From Hydractinia symbiolongicarpus (Eukaryota > Cnidaria > Hydrozoa > Anthoathecata > Hydractiniidae): DNA of 64,000 nt. Position numbers and translations under genes: made by a program. The notes below the pieces were generated by a model that was not told where the DNA came from, did not search any database, and saw only the letters and a list, made by a program, of their open reading frames with translations. Shown piece after piece: positions 24,331-36,670 of this stretch (the stretch's first letter is position 1; each line of letters opens with the position of its first letter). The stretch spans positions 2,542,001-2,606,000 of the forward strand of contig NC_079887.1 in NCBI RefSeq assembly GCF_029227915.1, given 5' to 3'.

Positions 24331-25560
24331 TTTAAAAAATCTTTCGGAAAATGAGTTTACTCCCTGGGTACTTTCTTTGTATACATTCGACTATACGTGC
24401 CAAGCCCGGGATTAACGGGAAATCGCGGGTTTTCGTTTGCCGGCGATTAAACTTCTTTTATTCAGCGTCTCATCAAAAATGAAAACATTTTTGATAACTA
24501 CAAGTCTCATGCGTTTTAGTGGTGAAAAAATAATTTAAAAAATCGTTCGGGAAATGAGTTTACTCCCTGGGTACTTTCTTTGTATACTTTTGACTATACG
24601 GGCCAAGCCGGGATTTACGGGAAATCGCGGGTTTTCGTTTGCCGGCGATTAAACTTCTTTTATTCAGCGTCTCATCAAAAATGAAAACATTTTTAAAAAC
24701 TACAAGTCTTATGCGTTTTAGTGGTGAAAAAATAATTTAAAAAATCGTTCTGGAAACGAGTTTACTCACAGGGTACTTTCTTTGTATACATTCGACTATA
24801 CGGGCCAAGCCCGGGATTTACGGAAAATCGCGGGTTTTCGTTTGCCGGCGATTAAACCTCTTTCATTAAGCGCCTCATCAAAAATGAAAACATTTTTTAA
24901 AACTACAAGTCTCATGCGTTTTAGTGGTGAAAAAATAATTTAAAAAATCGTTTGGGAAATGAGTTTACTCCCTGGGTACTTTCTTTGTATACCTTTGACT
25001 ATACGGGCCAAGCCGGGATTTACGGGAAATCGCGGGTTTTCGTTTGCCGGCGATTAAACTTCTTTTATTCAACGTCTCATCAAAAATGAAAACATTTTTA
25101 AAAACTACAAGTCTTATGCGTTTTAGAGGTGAAAAAATAATTTAAAAAATCGTTCTGGAAACGAGTTTACTCACAGGGTACTTTCTATGTATACATTCGA
25201 CTATACGGGCCAAGCCCGGGATTTACGGAAAATCGCAGGTTTTCGTTTGCCGGCGATTAAACCTCTTTCATTAAGCGTCTCATCAAAAATGAAAACATTT
25301 TTTAAAACTACAAGTCTCATGCGTTTTATATGTGAAAAAATAATTTAAAAAATCGTTCGGGAATTGAGTTTACTCCCTGGGTACTTTCTTTGTATACTTT
25401 TGACTATACGGGCCAAGCCCGGGATTTACGGGAAATCGCGGGTTTTCGTTTGCCGGCGATTAAACTTCTTTTATTAAGCGCCTCATCAAAAATGAAAATA
25501 TTTTTAAAAACTACAAGTCTCATGCGTTTAGTGGTAAAAAAATAATTTAAAAAATCGTTC
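24331..25560 (+). repeat. Mixed A/B monomers with a two-monomer repeat
   Basis: CTGGAAACGAGTTTACTCACAG occurs at about 24750 and 25154, 405 bp apart, with AAACCTCTTTCATTAAGCG following in both, so a dimer was copied here. Private changes include TTGATAACTAC, GTTTTATATGTG and GGGAATTGAG. The segment ends where a CGTTTAGTGG monomer starts the next group of duplications. Confidence 0.72.
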
Positions 25561-28500
25561 GGGAAATGATTTTACTCCCTGGGGACATTCTTTGTATACT
25601 TTTGACTATACGGGCCGAGTCCAGGATTTACGGGAAATCGCAGGTTTTCGTTTGCCGGCGATTAAACTTCTTTTATTCAGCGTCTCATCAAAAATGAAAA
25701 CATTTTTAAAAACTACAAGTCTCATGCGTTTTAGTGGTGAAAAAGTAATTTAAAAAATCGTTCGGGAAATGAGTTTACTCCCTGGGTACTTTCTTTGTAT
25801 ACTTTTGACTATACGGGCCAAGCCCGGGATTTACGGGAAATCGCGGCTTTTCGTTTGCCGGCGAATAAACTTCTTTTATTCAGCGTCTCATCAAAAATGA
25901 AAACATTTTTAAAAACTACAAGTCTCATGGGCTTTAGTGGTGAAAAAATAATTTAAAAAATCGTTCTGGAAATGAGTTTACTCACAGGGTACTTTCTTTG
26001 TATACATTCGACTATACGTGCCAAGCCCGGGATTTACGGGAAATCGCGGGTTTTCGTTTGCCGGCGATTAAACTTCTTTTATTCAGCGTCTCATCAAAAA
26101 TGAAAACATTTTTGAAAACTACAAGTCTCATGCGTTTTAGTGGTAAAAAAATAATTTAAAAAATCGTTCGGGAAATGAGTTTACTCCCTGGGTACTTTCT
26201 TTGTATACTTTTGACTATACGGGCGAGTCCAGGATTTACGCGAAATCGCAGGTTTTCGTTTGCCGGCGATTAAACGTCTTTTATTCAGCGTCTCATCAAA
26301 AATGAAAACATTTTTAAAAACTACAAGTCTCATGCGTTTTAGTGGTGAAAAAGTAATTTAAAAAATCGTTCGGGAAATGAGTTTACTCCCTGGGTACTTT
26401 CTTTGTATACTTTTGACTATACGGGCCAAGCCCGGGATTTACGGGAAATCGCGGGTTTTTGTTTGCCGGCGATTAAACTTCTTTTATTCAGCGTCTCATC
26501 AAAAATGAAAACATTTTCAAAAACTACAAGTCTCATGGGCTTTAGTGGTGAAAAAATAATTTAAAAATTCGTTCTGGAAATGAGTTTACTCACAGGGTAC
26601 TTTCTTTGTATACATTCGACTATACGTGCCAAGCCCGGGATTTACGGGAAATGGCGGGTTTTCGTTTGCCGGCGATTAAACTTCTTTTATTTAGCGTCTC
26701 ATCAAAAATGAAAACATTTTTGAAAACTACAAGTCTCATGCGTATTAGTGGTGAAAAGAAAATTTAAAAAATCGTTCGGGAAATGAGTTTACTCCCTCGG
26801 TACTTTCTTTGTATACTTTCGACTATACGGGCCAAGCCCGGGATTTACGGCAAATCGCGGGTTTTTGTTTGCCGGCGATTAAACTTCTTTTATTCAGCGT
26901 CTCATCAAAAATGAAAACATTTTTAAAAACTACAAGTCTCATGCGTTTAGTGGTAAAAAAATAATATAAAAAATCGTTCGGGAAATGAGCTTACTCCCTG
27001 GGTACTTTCTTTGTATACTTTTGACTATACGGGCGAGTCCAGGATTTACGTGAAATCGCAGGTTTTCGTTTACCGGCGATTAAACTTCTTTTATTCAGCG
27101 TCTCATCAAAAATGAAAACATTTTTAAAAACTACAAGTCTCATGCGTTTTAGTGGTGAAAAAGTAATTTAAAAAATCGTTCGGGAAATGAGTTTACTCCC
27201 TGGGTACTTTCTTTGTATACTTTTGACTATACGGGCCAAGGCCGGGATTTACGGGAAATCGCGGGTTTTCGTTTGCCGGCGATTAAACTTCTTTTATTCA
27301 GCGTCTCATCAAAAATGAAAACATTTTTAAAAACTACAAGTCTCATGGGCTTTAGTGGTGAAAAAATAATTTAAAAAATCGTTCTGGAAATGAGTTTACT
27401 CACAGGGTACTTTCTTTGTATACATTCGACTATACGTGCCAAGCCCGGGATTTACGGGAAATCGCGGGTTATCGTTTGCCGGCGATTAAACTTCTTTTAT
27501 TCAGCGTCTCATCAAAAATGAAAACATTTTTGAAAACTACAAGTCTCATGCGTTTTAGTGGTAAAAAAATAATTTAAAAAATTGTTCGGGAAATGAGTTT
27601 ACTCCCTGGGTACTTTCTTTGTATACTTTTGACTATACGGGCCAAGCCCGGGATTTACGGGAAATCGCGGGTTTTCGTTTGCCGGCGATTAAACTGCTTC
27701 TATTCAGCGTCTCATCAAAAATGAAAACATTTTTAAAAACTACAAGTCTCATGCGTTTTAGTGGTGAAAAAATAATTTAAAAAATCGTTCGGGAAATGAG
27801 TTTACTCCCTGGGTACTTTCTTTGTATACTTTTGACTATACGGGCCAAGCCGGGATTTACGGGAAATCGCGGGTTTTCGTTTGCCGGCGATTAAACTTCT
27901 TTTATTCAGCGTCTCATCAAAAATGAAAACATTTTTAAAAACTACAAGTCTCATGCGTTTTAGTGGTGAAAACGTAATTAAAAAAATCGTTCGGGAAATG
28001 AGTTTACTCCCTGGGTACTTTCTTTGTATACTTTTGACTATACGGGCCAAGCCCGGGATTTACGGGAAATCGCGGGTTTTCGTTTGCCGGCGATTAAACT
28101 TCTTTTATTCAGCGTCTCTTCAAAAATGAAAACATTTTCAAAAACTACAAGTCTCATGGGCTTTAGTGGTGAAAAAATAATTTAAAAAATCGTTCTGGAA
28201 ATGAGTTTACTCACAGGGTACTTTCTTTTTATACATTCGACTATACGTGCCAAGCCCGGGATTTACGGGAAATGGCGGGTTTTCGTTTGCCGGCGATTAA
28301 ACTTCTTTTATTTAGCGTCTCATCAAAAATGAAAACATTTTTGAAAACTACAAGTCTCATGCGTATTAGTGGTGAAAAGAAAATTTAAAAAATCGTTCGG
28401 GAAATGAGCTTACTCCCTGGGTACTTTCTTTGTATACTTTTGACTATACGGGCGAGTCCAGGATTTACGCGAAATCGCAGGTTTTCGTTTGCCGGCGATT

Positions 28501-30450
28501 AAACGTCTTTTATTCAGCGTCTCATCAAAAATGAAAACATTTTTAAAAACTACAAGTCTCATGCGTTTTAGTGGTGAAAAAGTAATTTAAAAAATCGTTC
28601 GGGAAATGAGTTTACTTCCTGGGTACTTTCTTTGTATACTTTTGACTATACGGGCCAAGCCCGGGATTTACGGGAAATCGCGGGTTTTCGTTTGCCGGCG
28701 ATTAAACTTCTTTTATTCAGCGTCTCATCAAAAATGAAAACATTTTCAAAAACTACAAGTCTCATGGGCTTTAGTGGTGAAAAAATAATTTAAAAAATCG
28801 TTCTGGAAATGAGTTTACTCACAGGGTACTTTCTTTGTATACATTCGACTATACGTGCTAAGCCCGGGATTTACGGGAAATAGCGGGTTTTCGTTTGCCG
28901 GCGATTAAACTTCTTTTATTTAGCGTCTCATCAAAAATGAAAACATTTTTGAAAACTACAAGTCTCATGCGTATTAGTGGTGAAAAGAAAATTTAAAAAA
29001 TCGTTCGGGAAATGAGTTTACTCCCTCGGTACTTTCTTTGTATACATTCGACTATACGGGCCAAGCCCCGGATTTACGGGAAAACGCGGGATTTCGTTTG
29101 CCGGCGATTAAACCTCTTTCATTAAGCGTCTCATCAAAAATGAAAACATTTTTTAAAACTACAAGTCTCATGCGTTTTAGTGGTGAAAAAAAAATTTAAA
29201 AAATCGTTCGGGAAATGAGTTTACTCCCTGGGTACTTTCTTTCTATACTTTCGACTATACGGGCCAAGCCCGGGATTTACGGCAAATCGCGGGTTTTCGT
29301 TTGCCGGCGATTAAACTTCTTTTATTCAGCGTCTCATCAAAAATGAAAACATTTTTAAAAACTACAAGTCTCATGCGTTTAGTGGTAAAAAAATAATATA
29401 AAAAATCGTTCGGGAAATGAGCTTACTCCCTGGGTACTTTCTTTGTATACTTTTGACTATACGGGCGAGTCCAGGATTTACGTGAAATCGCAGGTTTTCG
29501 TTTACCGGCGATTAAACTTCTTTTATTCAGCGTCTCATCAAAAATGAAAACATTTTTAAAAACTACAAGTCTCATGCGTTTTAGTGGTGAAAACGTAATT
29601 AAAAAAATCGTTCGGGAAATGAGTTTACTCCCTGGGTACTTTCTTTGTATACTTTTGACTATACGGGCCAAGCCCGGGATTTACGGGAAATCGCGGGTTT
29701 TCGTTTGCCGGCGATTAAACTTCTTTTATTTAGCGTCTCATCAAAAATGAAAACATTTTTGAAAACTACAAGTCTCATGCGTATTAGTGGTGAAAAGAAA
29801 ATTTAAAAAATCGTTCGGGAAATGAGCTTATTTCCTGGGTACTTTCTTTGTATACTTTTGACTATACGGGCGAGTCCAGGATTTACGCGAAATCGCAGAT
29901 TTTTGGTTTGCCGGCGATTAAACGTCTTTTATTCAGCGTCTCATCAAAAATGAAAACATTTTTAAAAACTACAAGTCTCATGCGTTTTAGTGGTGAAAAA
30001 GTAATTTAAAAAATCGTTCGGGAAATGAGTTTACTCCCTGGGTACTTTCTTTGTATACTTTTGACTATACGGGCCAAGCCCGGGATTTACGGGAAATCGC
30101 GGGTTTTCGTTTGCCGGCGATTAAACTTCTTTTATTCAGCGTCTCATCAAAAATGAAAACATTTTAAAAAACTACAAGTCTCATGGGCTTTAGTGGTGAA
30201 AAAATAATTTAAAAAATCGTTCTGGAAATGAGTTTACTCACAGGGTACTTTCTTTGTATACATTCGACTATACGTGCCAAGCCCGGGATTTACGGGAAAT
30301 GGCGGGTTTTCGTTTGCCGGCGATTAAACTTCTTTTATTTAGCGTCTCATCAAAAATGAAAACATTTTTGAAAACTACAAGTCTCATGCGTATTAGTGGT
30401 GAAAAGAAAATTTAAAAAATCGTTTCGGAAATGAGTTTACTCCCTCGGTA
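25561..30450 (+). repeat. Overlapping 7-, 8-, 11- and 12-monomer duplications
   Basis: Markers recur at several spacings. GGGCGAGTCCAGGATTTACG-CGAAATC occurs near 26220, 28450 and 29870 (11 then 7 monomers). ACGTGAAATCGCAGG with TTTACCGG is at about 27049 and 29481 (12 monomers). GGTGAAAACGTAATTAAAAA is at about 27965 and 29587 (8 monomers). The same markers also occur at 15.4-20.4 kb, so this segment shares ancestry with that region. No single unit length accounts for all of it. Confidence 0.75.
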
Positions 30451-30590
30451 CTTTCTTTGTATACATTCGACTATACGGGCCAAGCCCGGGATTTACGGGA
30501 AAACGCGGTTTTTCGTTTGCCGGCGATTAAACCACTTTTATTAAGCGTCTCATCAAAAATGAAAACATTTCTAAAAACTACAAGTCTCAT
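30388..30590 (+). repeat. Hybrid monomer at the domain 1 / domain 2 boundary
   Basis: The left part (GCGTATTAGTGGTGAAAAGAAAATTT, given here as its first bases GCGTATTAG and GAAAAGAAAATTT) and CTCCCTCGG match domain 1 monomers such as the one near 28970. The right part (GCGGTTTTTCG, GATTAAACCACTTTTATT, CATTTCTAAAAAC) matches domain 2 monomers such as the one near 33234. CGTTTCGG at 30422 is also domain 2-like, so the switch may be a short mosaic and not a single point. Confidence 0.72.
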
Positions 30591-30793
30591 GCGTTTTAGT
30601 GGTGAAAAAATAATTTAAAAATTCGTTCGGGAAATGAGTTTACTCACAGGGTACTTTCTTTGTATACATTCGACTATACGGGCCAAGCCCGGGATTTACG
30701 GGAAATCGCGGGTTTTCGTTTGCCGGCGATTAAACTTCTTTTATTCAGCGTCTCATCAAAAATGAAAACATTTTTGAAAACTACAAGTCTCAT

Positions 30794-30996
30794 GCGTTTT
30801 AGTGGTGAAAAAAAAATTTAAAAAATCGTTCGGGAAATGAAGTTACTCTCTGGGTACTTTCTTTGTATACATTCGACTATACGGGCCAAGCCCGGGATTT
30901 ACGGGAAATCGCGGGATTTCGTTTGCCGGCGATTAAACCTCTTTTATTAAGCGTCTCATCAAAAATGAAAACATTTTTGAAAACTGCAAGTCTCAT
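30794..30996 (+). repeat. Reference type C monomer, 203 bp
   Basis: This is the first type C copy in the window. It carries GAAAAAAAAATTT, GAAGTTACTCTCTGGG, ATACATTCGACTATACGGG, CGCGGGATTTCG, AAACCTCTTTTATTAAGCG and AACTGCAAG. Similar copies recur at about 33023, 33632, 35658, 39504, 41326, 44160 and 50699. In the + strand it opens a 96-residue frame together with the next monomer, but I read that as a by-product (see rejected items). Confidence 0.85.
30872..30885 (+). other. CENP-B-box-like TTCG-N6-CGGG motif (recurring in B and C monomers)
   Basis: TTCG at 30872-30875 and CGGG at 30882-30885 are separated by ACTATA. The CENP-B box core of primate and mouse satellites is TTCG-N4-A-N2-CGGG, with seven bases between TTCG and CGGG. 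All nine core bases can be matched here if one base is missing from the first spacer. The motif is complete in most B and C monomers right of about 30.45 kb, mostly CGTG in domain 1 B monomers, and TTTG in place of TTCG in most A monomers. CENP-B spacing is strict, so binding is not assumed. Confidence 0.45.
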
Positions 30997-33307
30997 GCGT
31001 TTTAGTGGTGAAAAGATAATTCAAAAAATCGTTTCGGAAATGAGTTTACTCACAGGGTACTTTCTTTGTATACATTCGACTATACGGGCCAAGCCCGGGA
31101 TTTACGGGAAATCGCGGTTTTTCGTTTGCCGGCGATTAAACCACTTTTATTAAGCGTCTCATCAAAAATGAAAACATTTCAAAAAAACTACAAGTCTCAT
31201 GCGTTTTATTGGTGAAAAAATAATTTAAAAATTCGTTCGGGAAATGAGTTTACTCACAGGGTACTTTCTTTGTATACATTCGACTATACGGGCCAAGCCC
31301 GGGATTTACGGGAAATCGCGGGTTTTCGTTTGCCGGCGATTTAACAACTTTCATTAGGCGTCTCATCAAAAACGAAAACATTTCTGAAAACTACAAGTCT
31401 CATGCGTTTTAGTGGTGAAAATTAATTTATAAAATCGTTCGGGAAATGAGTTTACTCCCTGGGTACTTTCTTTGTATACTTTTAACTATACGGGCCGAGT
31501 CCGGGATTTACGGAAAGTCGCGGGTTTTCGTTTGCCGGCAATTAAACTTCTTTTATTCAGTGTCTCATCAAAAATGAAAACATTTTTAAAAACTACAAGT
31601 CTCATGGGCTTTAGTGGTGAAATAATAATTTAAAAAACCGTTCGGGAAATGAGTTTACACCCCGGGTACTTTATTTGTATACTTTTGGCTATACGGGCCG
31701 AGTCCGGGATTTACGGGAAGTCGCGGGTTTTCGTTTGCCGGCAATTAAACTTCTTTTATTCAGCGTCTCATCAAAAATGAAAACATTTTTGAAAACTACA
31801 AGTCTCATGCGTTTTAGTGGTGAAAAAATAATTTAAAAATTCGTTCGGGAAATGAGTTTACTCACAGGGTACTTTCTTTGTATACATTTGACTATACGGG
31901 CCAAGCCCGGGATTTACGGGAAATCGCGGGTTTTTGTTTGCCGGCGATTAAACAACTTTTATTAAGCGTCTCATCAAAAATGAAAGCATTTCTGAAAACT
32001 ACAGGTCTCATGCGTTTTAGTGGTGAAAATTAATTTAAAAACTCGTTCGGGAAATGAGTTTACTCCCTGGGTACTTTCTTTATATACTTTTGACTATACG
32101 GGCCGAGTCCGGGATTTACGGGAAGTCGCGGGTTTTCGTTTGCCGGCAATTAAACTTCTTTTATTCAGCGTCTCATCAAAAATGAAAACATTTTTAAAAA
32201 CTACAATCTCATGGGCTTTAGTGGTGAAATAATAATTTAAAAAATCGTTCGGGAAATGAGTTTACACCCCGGGTACTTTCTTTGTATACTTTTGACTATA
32301 CGGGCCGAGTCCGGAATTTACGGGAAATCGCAGATTTTCGTTTGCCGGCGATTAAACTTCTTTTATTCAGCGTCTCATCAAAAATGAAAACATTTTTGAA
32401 AACTGCAAGTCTCATGCATTTTAGTGGTGAAAAAGTAATTTAAAAAATCGTTCGGGAAATGAGTTTACTCCCTGGGTACTTTCTTTGTATACTTTTGACT
32501 ATACGGGCTGAGTCCGGGATTTACGGGAAGTCGCGGGTTTTCGTTTGCCGGCGATTAAACTTCTTTTATTCAGCGTCTCATCAAAAATGAAAATATTTTT
32601 AAATACTACAAGTCTCATGGGCTTTAGTGGTGAAATAATAATTTAAAAAATCGTTCGGGAAAGGAGTTTACACCCTGGGTACTTTCTTTGTATACTTTTG
32701 ACTATACGGGCCGACTCGGGATTTACGGGAAATCGCAGGTTTTCGTTTGCCGGCGATTAAACCTCTTTTATTAAGCGTCTCATCAAAAATGAAAACATTT
32801 TTGAAAACTGCAAGTCTCATGCGTTTTAGTGGTGAAAAGATAATTCAAAAAATCGTTTCGGAAATGAGTTTACTCACAAGGTACTTTCTTTGTATACATT
32901 CGACTATACGGGCCGACTCGGGATTTACGGGAAATCGCGGTTTTTCGTTTGCCGGCGATTAAACTTCTTTTATTCAGCGTCTCATCAAAAATGAAAACAT
33001 TTTTAAAAACTACAAGTCTCATGCGTTTTAGTGGTGAAAAAAAAATTTAAAAAATCGTTCGGGAAATGAAGTTACTCTCTGGGTACTTTCTTTGTATACA
33101 TTCGACTATACGGGCCAAGCCCGGGATTTACGGGAAATCGCGGGATTTCGTTTGCCGGCAATTAAACCTCTTTTATTAAGCGTCTCATCAAAAATGAAAA
33201 CATTTTTGAAAACTGCAAGTCTCATGCGTTTTAGTGGTGAAAAGATAATTCAAAAAATCGTTTCGGAAATGAGTTTACTCACAGGGTACTTTCTTTGTAT
33301 ACATTCG

Positions 33308-35590
33308 ACTATACGGGCCAAGCCCGGGATTTACGGGAAATCGCGGTTTTTCGTTTGCCGGCGATTAAACCACTTTTATTAAGCGTCTCATCAAAAATGA
33401 AAACATTTCTAAAAACTACAAGTCTCATGCGTTTTAGTGGTGAAAAAATAATTTAAAAATTCGTTCGGGAAATGAGTTTACTCACAGGGTACTTTCTTTG
33501 TATACATTCGACTATACGGGCCAAGCCCGGGATTTACGGGAAATCGCGGGTTTTCGTTTGCCGGCGATTAAACTTCTTTTATTCAGCGTCTCATCAAAAA
33601 TGAAAACATTTTTGAAAACTACAAGTCTCATGCGTTTTAGTGGTGAAAAAAAAATTTAAAAAATCGTTCGGGAAATGAAGTTACTCCCCGGGTACTTTCT
33701 TTGTATACATTCGACTATACGGGCCAATCCCGGGATTTACGGGAAATCGCGGGATTTCGTTTGCCGGCGATTAAACCTCTTTTATTAAGCGTCTCATCAA
33801 AAATGAAAACATTTTTGAAAACTGCAAGTCTCATGCGTTTTAGTGGTGAAAAGATAATTCAAAAAATCGTTTCGGAAATGAGTTTACTCACAGGGTACTT
33901 TCTTTGTATACATTCGACTATACGGGCCAAGCCCGGGATTTACGGGAAATCGCGGTTTTTCGTTTGCCGGCGATTAAACCACTTTTATTAAGCGTCTCAT
34001 CAAAAATGAAAACATTTCTAAAAACTACAAGTCTCATGCGTTTTAGTGGTGAAAAAATAATTTAAAAATTCGTTCGGGAAATGAGTTTACTCACAGGGTA
34101 CTTTCTTTGTATACATTCGACTATACGGGCCAAGCCCGGGATTTACGGGAAATCGCGGGTTTTCGTTTGCCGGCGATTTAACAACTTTCATTAGGCGTCT
34201 CATCAAAAACGAAAACATTTCTGAAAACTACAAGTCTCATGCGTTTTAGTGGTGAAAATTAATTTATAAAATCGTTCGGGAAATGAGTTTACTCCCTGGG
34301 TACTTTCTTTGTATACTTTTGACTATACGGGCCGAGTCCGGGATTTACGGGAAGTCGCGGGTTTTCATTTGCCGGCAATTAAACTTCTTTTATTCAGCGT
34401 CCCATCAAAAATGAAAACATTTTTAAAAACTACAAGTCTCATGGGCTTTAGTGGTGAAATAATAATTTAAAAAACCGTTCGGGAAATGAGTTTACACCCC
34501 GGGTACTTTATTTGTATACTTTTGGCTATACGGGCCGAGTCCGGGATTTACGGGAAGTCGCGGGTTTTCGTTTGCCGGCAATTAAACTTCTTTTATTCAG
34601 CGTCTCATCAAAAATGAAAACATTTTTGAAAACTACAAGTCTCATGCGTTTTAGTGGTGAAAAAATAATTTAAAAATTCGTTCGGGAAATGAGTTTACTC
34701 ACAGGGTACTTTCTTTGTATACATTTGACTATACGGGCCAAGCCCGGGATTTACGGGAAATCGCGGGTTTTCGTTTGCCGGCGATTAAACAACTTTTATT
34801 AAGCGTCTCATCAAAAATGAAAGCATTTCTGAAAACTACAGGTCTCATGCGTTTTAGTGGTGAAAATTAATTTAAAAACTCGTTCGGGAAATGAGTTTAC
34901 TCCCTGGGTACTTTCTTTATATACTTTTGACTATACGGGCCGAGTCCGGGATTTACGGGAAGTCGCGGGTTTTCGTTTGCCGGCAATTAAACTTCTTTTA
35001 TTCAGCGTCTCATCAAAAATGAAAACATTTTTAAAAACTACAATCTCATGGGCTTTAGTGGTGAAATAATAATTTAAAAAATCGTTCGGGAAATGAGTTT
35101 ACACCCTGGGTACTTTCTTTGTATACTTTTGACTATACGGGCCGAGTCCGGAATTTACGGGAAATCGCAGATTTTCGTTTGCCGGCGATTAAACTTCTTT
35201 TATTCAGCGTCTCATCAAAAATGAAAACATTTTTGAAAACTGCAAGTCTCATGCATTTTAGTGGTGAAAAAATAATTTAAAAAATCGTTCGGGAAATGAG
35301 TTTACTCCCTGGGTACTTTCTTTGTATACTTTTGACTATACGGGCTGAGTCCGGGATTTACGGGAAGTCGCGGGTTTTCGTTTGCCGGCGATTAAACTTC
35401 TTTTATTCAGCGTCTCATCAAAAATGAAAATATTTTTAAATACTACAAGTCTCATGGGCTTTAGTGGTGAAATAATAATTTAAAAAATCGTTCGGGAAAG
35501 GAGTTTACACCCTGGGTACTTTCTTTGTATACTTTTGACTATACGGGCCGACTCGGGATTTACGGGAAATCGCAGGTTTTCGTTTGCCGG
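33308..35590 (+). repeat. 11-monomer block, right copy of the 2,838 bp spaced duplication
   Basis: This copy keeps the marker order of 30470-32750. It leaves the alignment near 35,590, where it reads GATTAAACTTC and the left copy reads GATTAAACCTC. A 609 bp (3-monomer) tandem of C, B variant and B monomers at about 33023 and 33632 sits at its left edge, so this edge has been copied again. Confidence 0.84.
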
Positions 35591-36670
35591 CGATTAAACT
35601 TCTTTTATTCAGCGTCTCATCAAAAATGAAAACATTTTTGAAAACTACAAGTCGCATGCGTTTTAGTGGTGAAAAAAAAATTTAAAAGATCGTTCGGGAA
35701 ATGAAGTTACTCTCCGGGTACCTTCTTTGTATACATTCGACTGTACGGGCCAAGCCCGGGATTTACGGGAAATCGCGGGATTTCGTTTGCCGGCGATTAA
35801 ACCTCTTTTATTAAGCGTCTCATCAAAAATGAAAATATTTTTGAAAACTGCAAGTCTCATGCGTTTTAGTGGTGAAAAGATAATTCAAAAAATCGTTTCG
35901 AAAATGAGTTTACTCACAGGGTACTTTCTTTGTATACATTCGACTATACGGGCGAAGCCCGGGATTTACGGGAAATCGCGGTTTTTCGTTTGCCGGCGAT
36001 TAAACCACTTTTATTAAGCGTCTCATCAAAAATGAAAACATTTCTAAAAACTACAAGTCTCATGCGTTTTAGTGGTGAAAAAATAATTTAAAAATTCGTT
36101 CGGGAAATGAGTTTACTCACAGGGTACTTTCTTTGTATACATTCGACTATACGGGCCAAGCCCAGGATTTACGGGAAATCGCGGGTTTTCGTTTGCCGGC
36201 GATTTAACAACTTTCATTAAGCGTCTCATCAAAAATGAAAACATTTCTGAAAACTACAAGTCTCATGCGTTTAGTGGTGAAAATTAATTTAAAAAATCGT
36301 TCGGGAAATGAGTTTACTCCCTGGGTACTTTCTTTGTATACTTTTGACTATACGGGCCGAGTCCAAGATTTACGGGAAGTCGCGGGTTTTCGTTTGACGG
36401 CAATTAAACTTCTTTTATTCAGCGTCTCATCAAAAATGAAAACATTTTTAAAAACTACAAGTCTCATGGGCTTTAGTGGTGAATTAATAATTTAAAAAAT
36501 CGTTCGAGAAATGAGTTTACTCCCTGGGTACTATCTTTGTATACTTTTGACTATACGGGCCAAGCCCGGGATTTACGGAAAATCGCGGGTTTTCGTTTGC
36601 CGGCGATTAAACAACTTTCATTAAGCGTCTCATCAAAAATGAAAGCATTTCTGAAAACTACAGGTCTCAT

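Larger units (their letters stand above)
1..30450 (+). repeat. Array domain 1: mainly A and B monomer types
   Basis: This part is built mostly from two monomer types. Type A reads CTCCCTGGG and then ATACTTTTGAC. Type B reads CGTTCTGG, CTCACAGGG, ATACATTCGAC and usually CGTGCCAAG. In long stretches, for example about 240-2,260, A and B alternate, which implies an ancestral dimer of about 405 bp. Types C, D and E, common further right, are absent or nearly so; a GAAATAATAA monomer resembling D at its start appears at 1, 2631 and 13767. The right limit lies inside the monomer at 30388-30590, whose left part (GCGTATTAG, GAAAAGAAAATTT) is domain 1-like and whose right part (GCGGTTTTTCG, AAACCACTTTTATT) is domain 2-like. 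Confidence 0.85.
30470..32750 (+). repeat. 11-monomer block, left copy of a 2,838 bp spaced duplication
   Basis: It matches about 33308-35590. The order of C, B variant, B, E, GGGCTTTAG and GCATTTTAG monomers is the same, and rare markers are shared: AAAACGAAAACATTTCTG, GTGAAAATTAATTTATAAA, TTATTTGTATACTTTTGGC, CTACAATCTCATGGG, GCATTTTAG and AAATACTACAAG. Differences include CATTTCAAAAAAAC, GTTTTATTGG and CGGAAAGTCG on the left only. Confidence 0.85.

Noticed and set aside
30863-31153. 96-residue open frame on the + strand, repeated at 33092, 33701, 35727, 39573, 41395, 44229 and 50768
   Set aside because: It spans one and a half monomers, is created by the C and B-variant monomers, and is copied only because the satellite is copied. 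Monomers of 202-203 bp shift frame at each repeat, so no long frame can persist. There is no domain, no conserved start context, and open frames occur on the opposite strand over the same bases.
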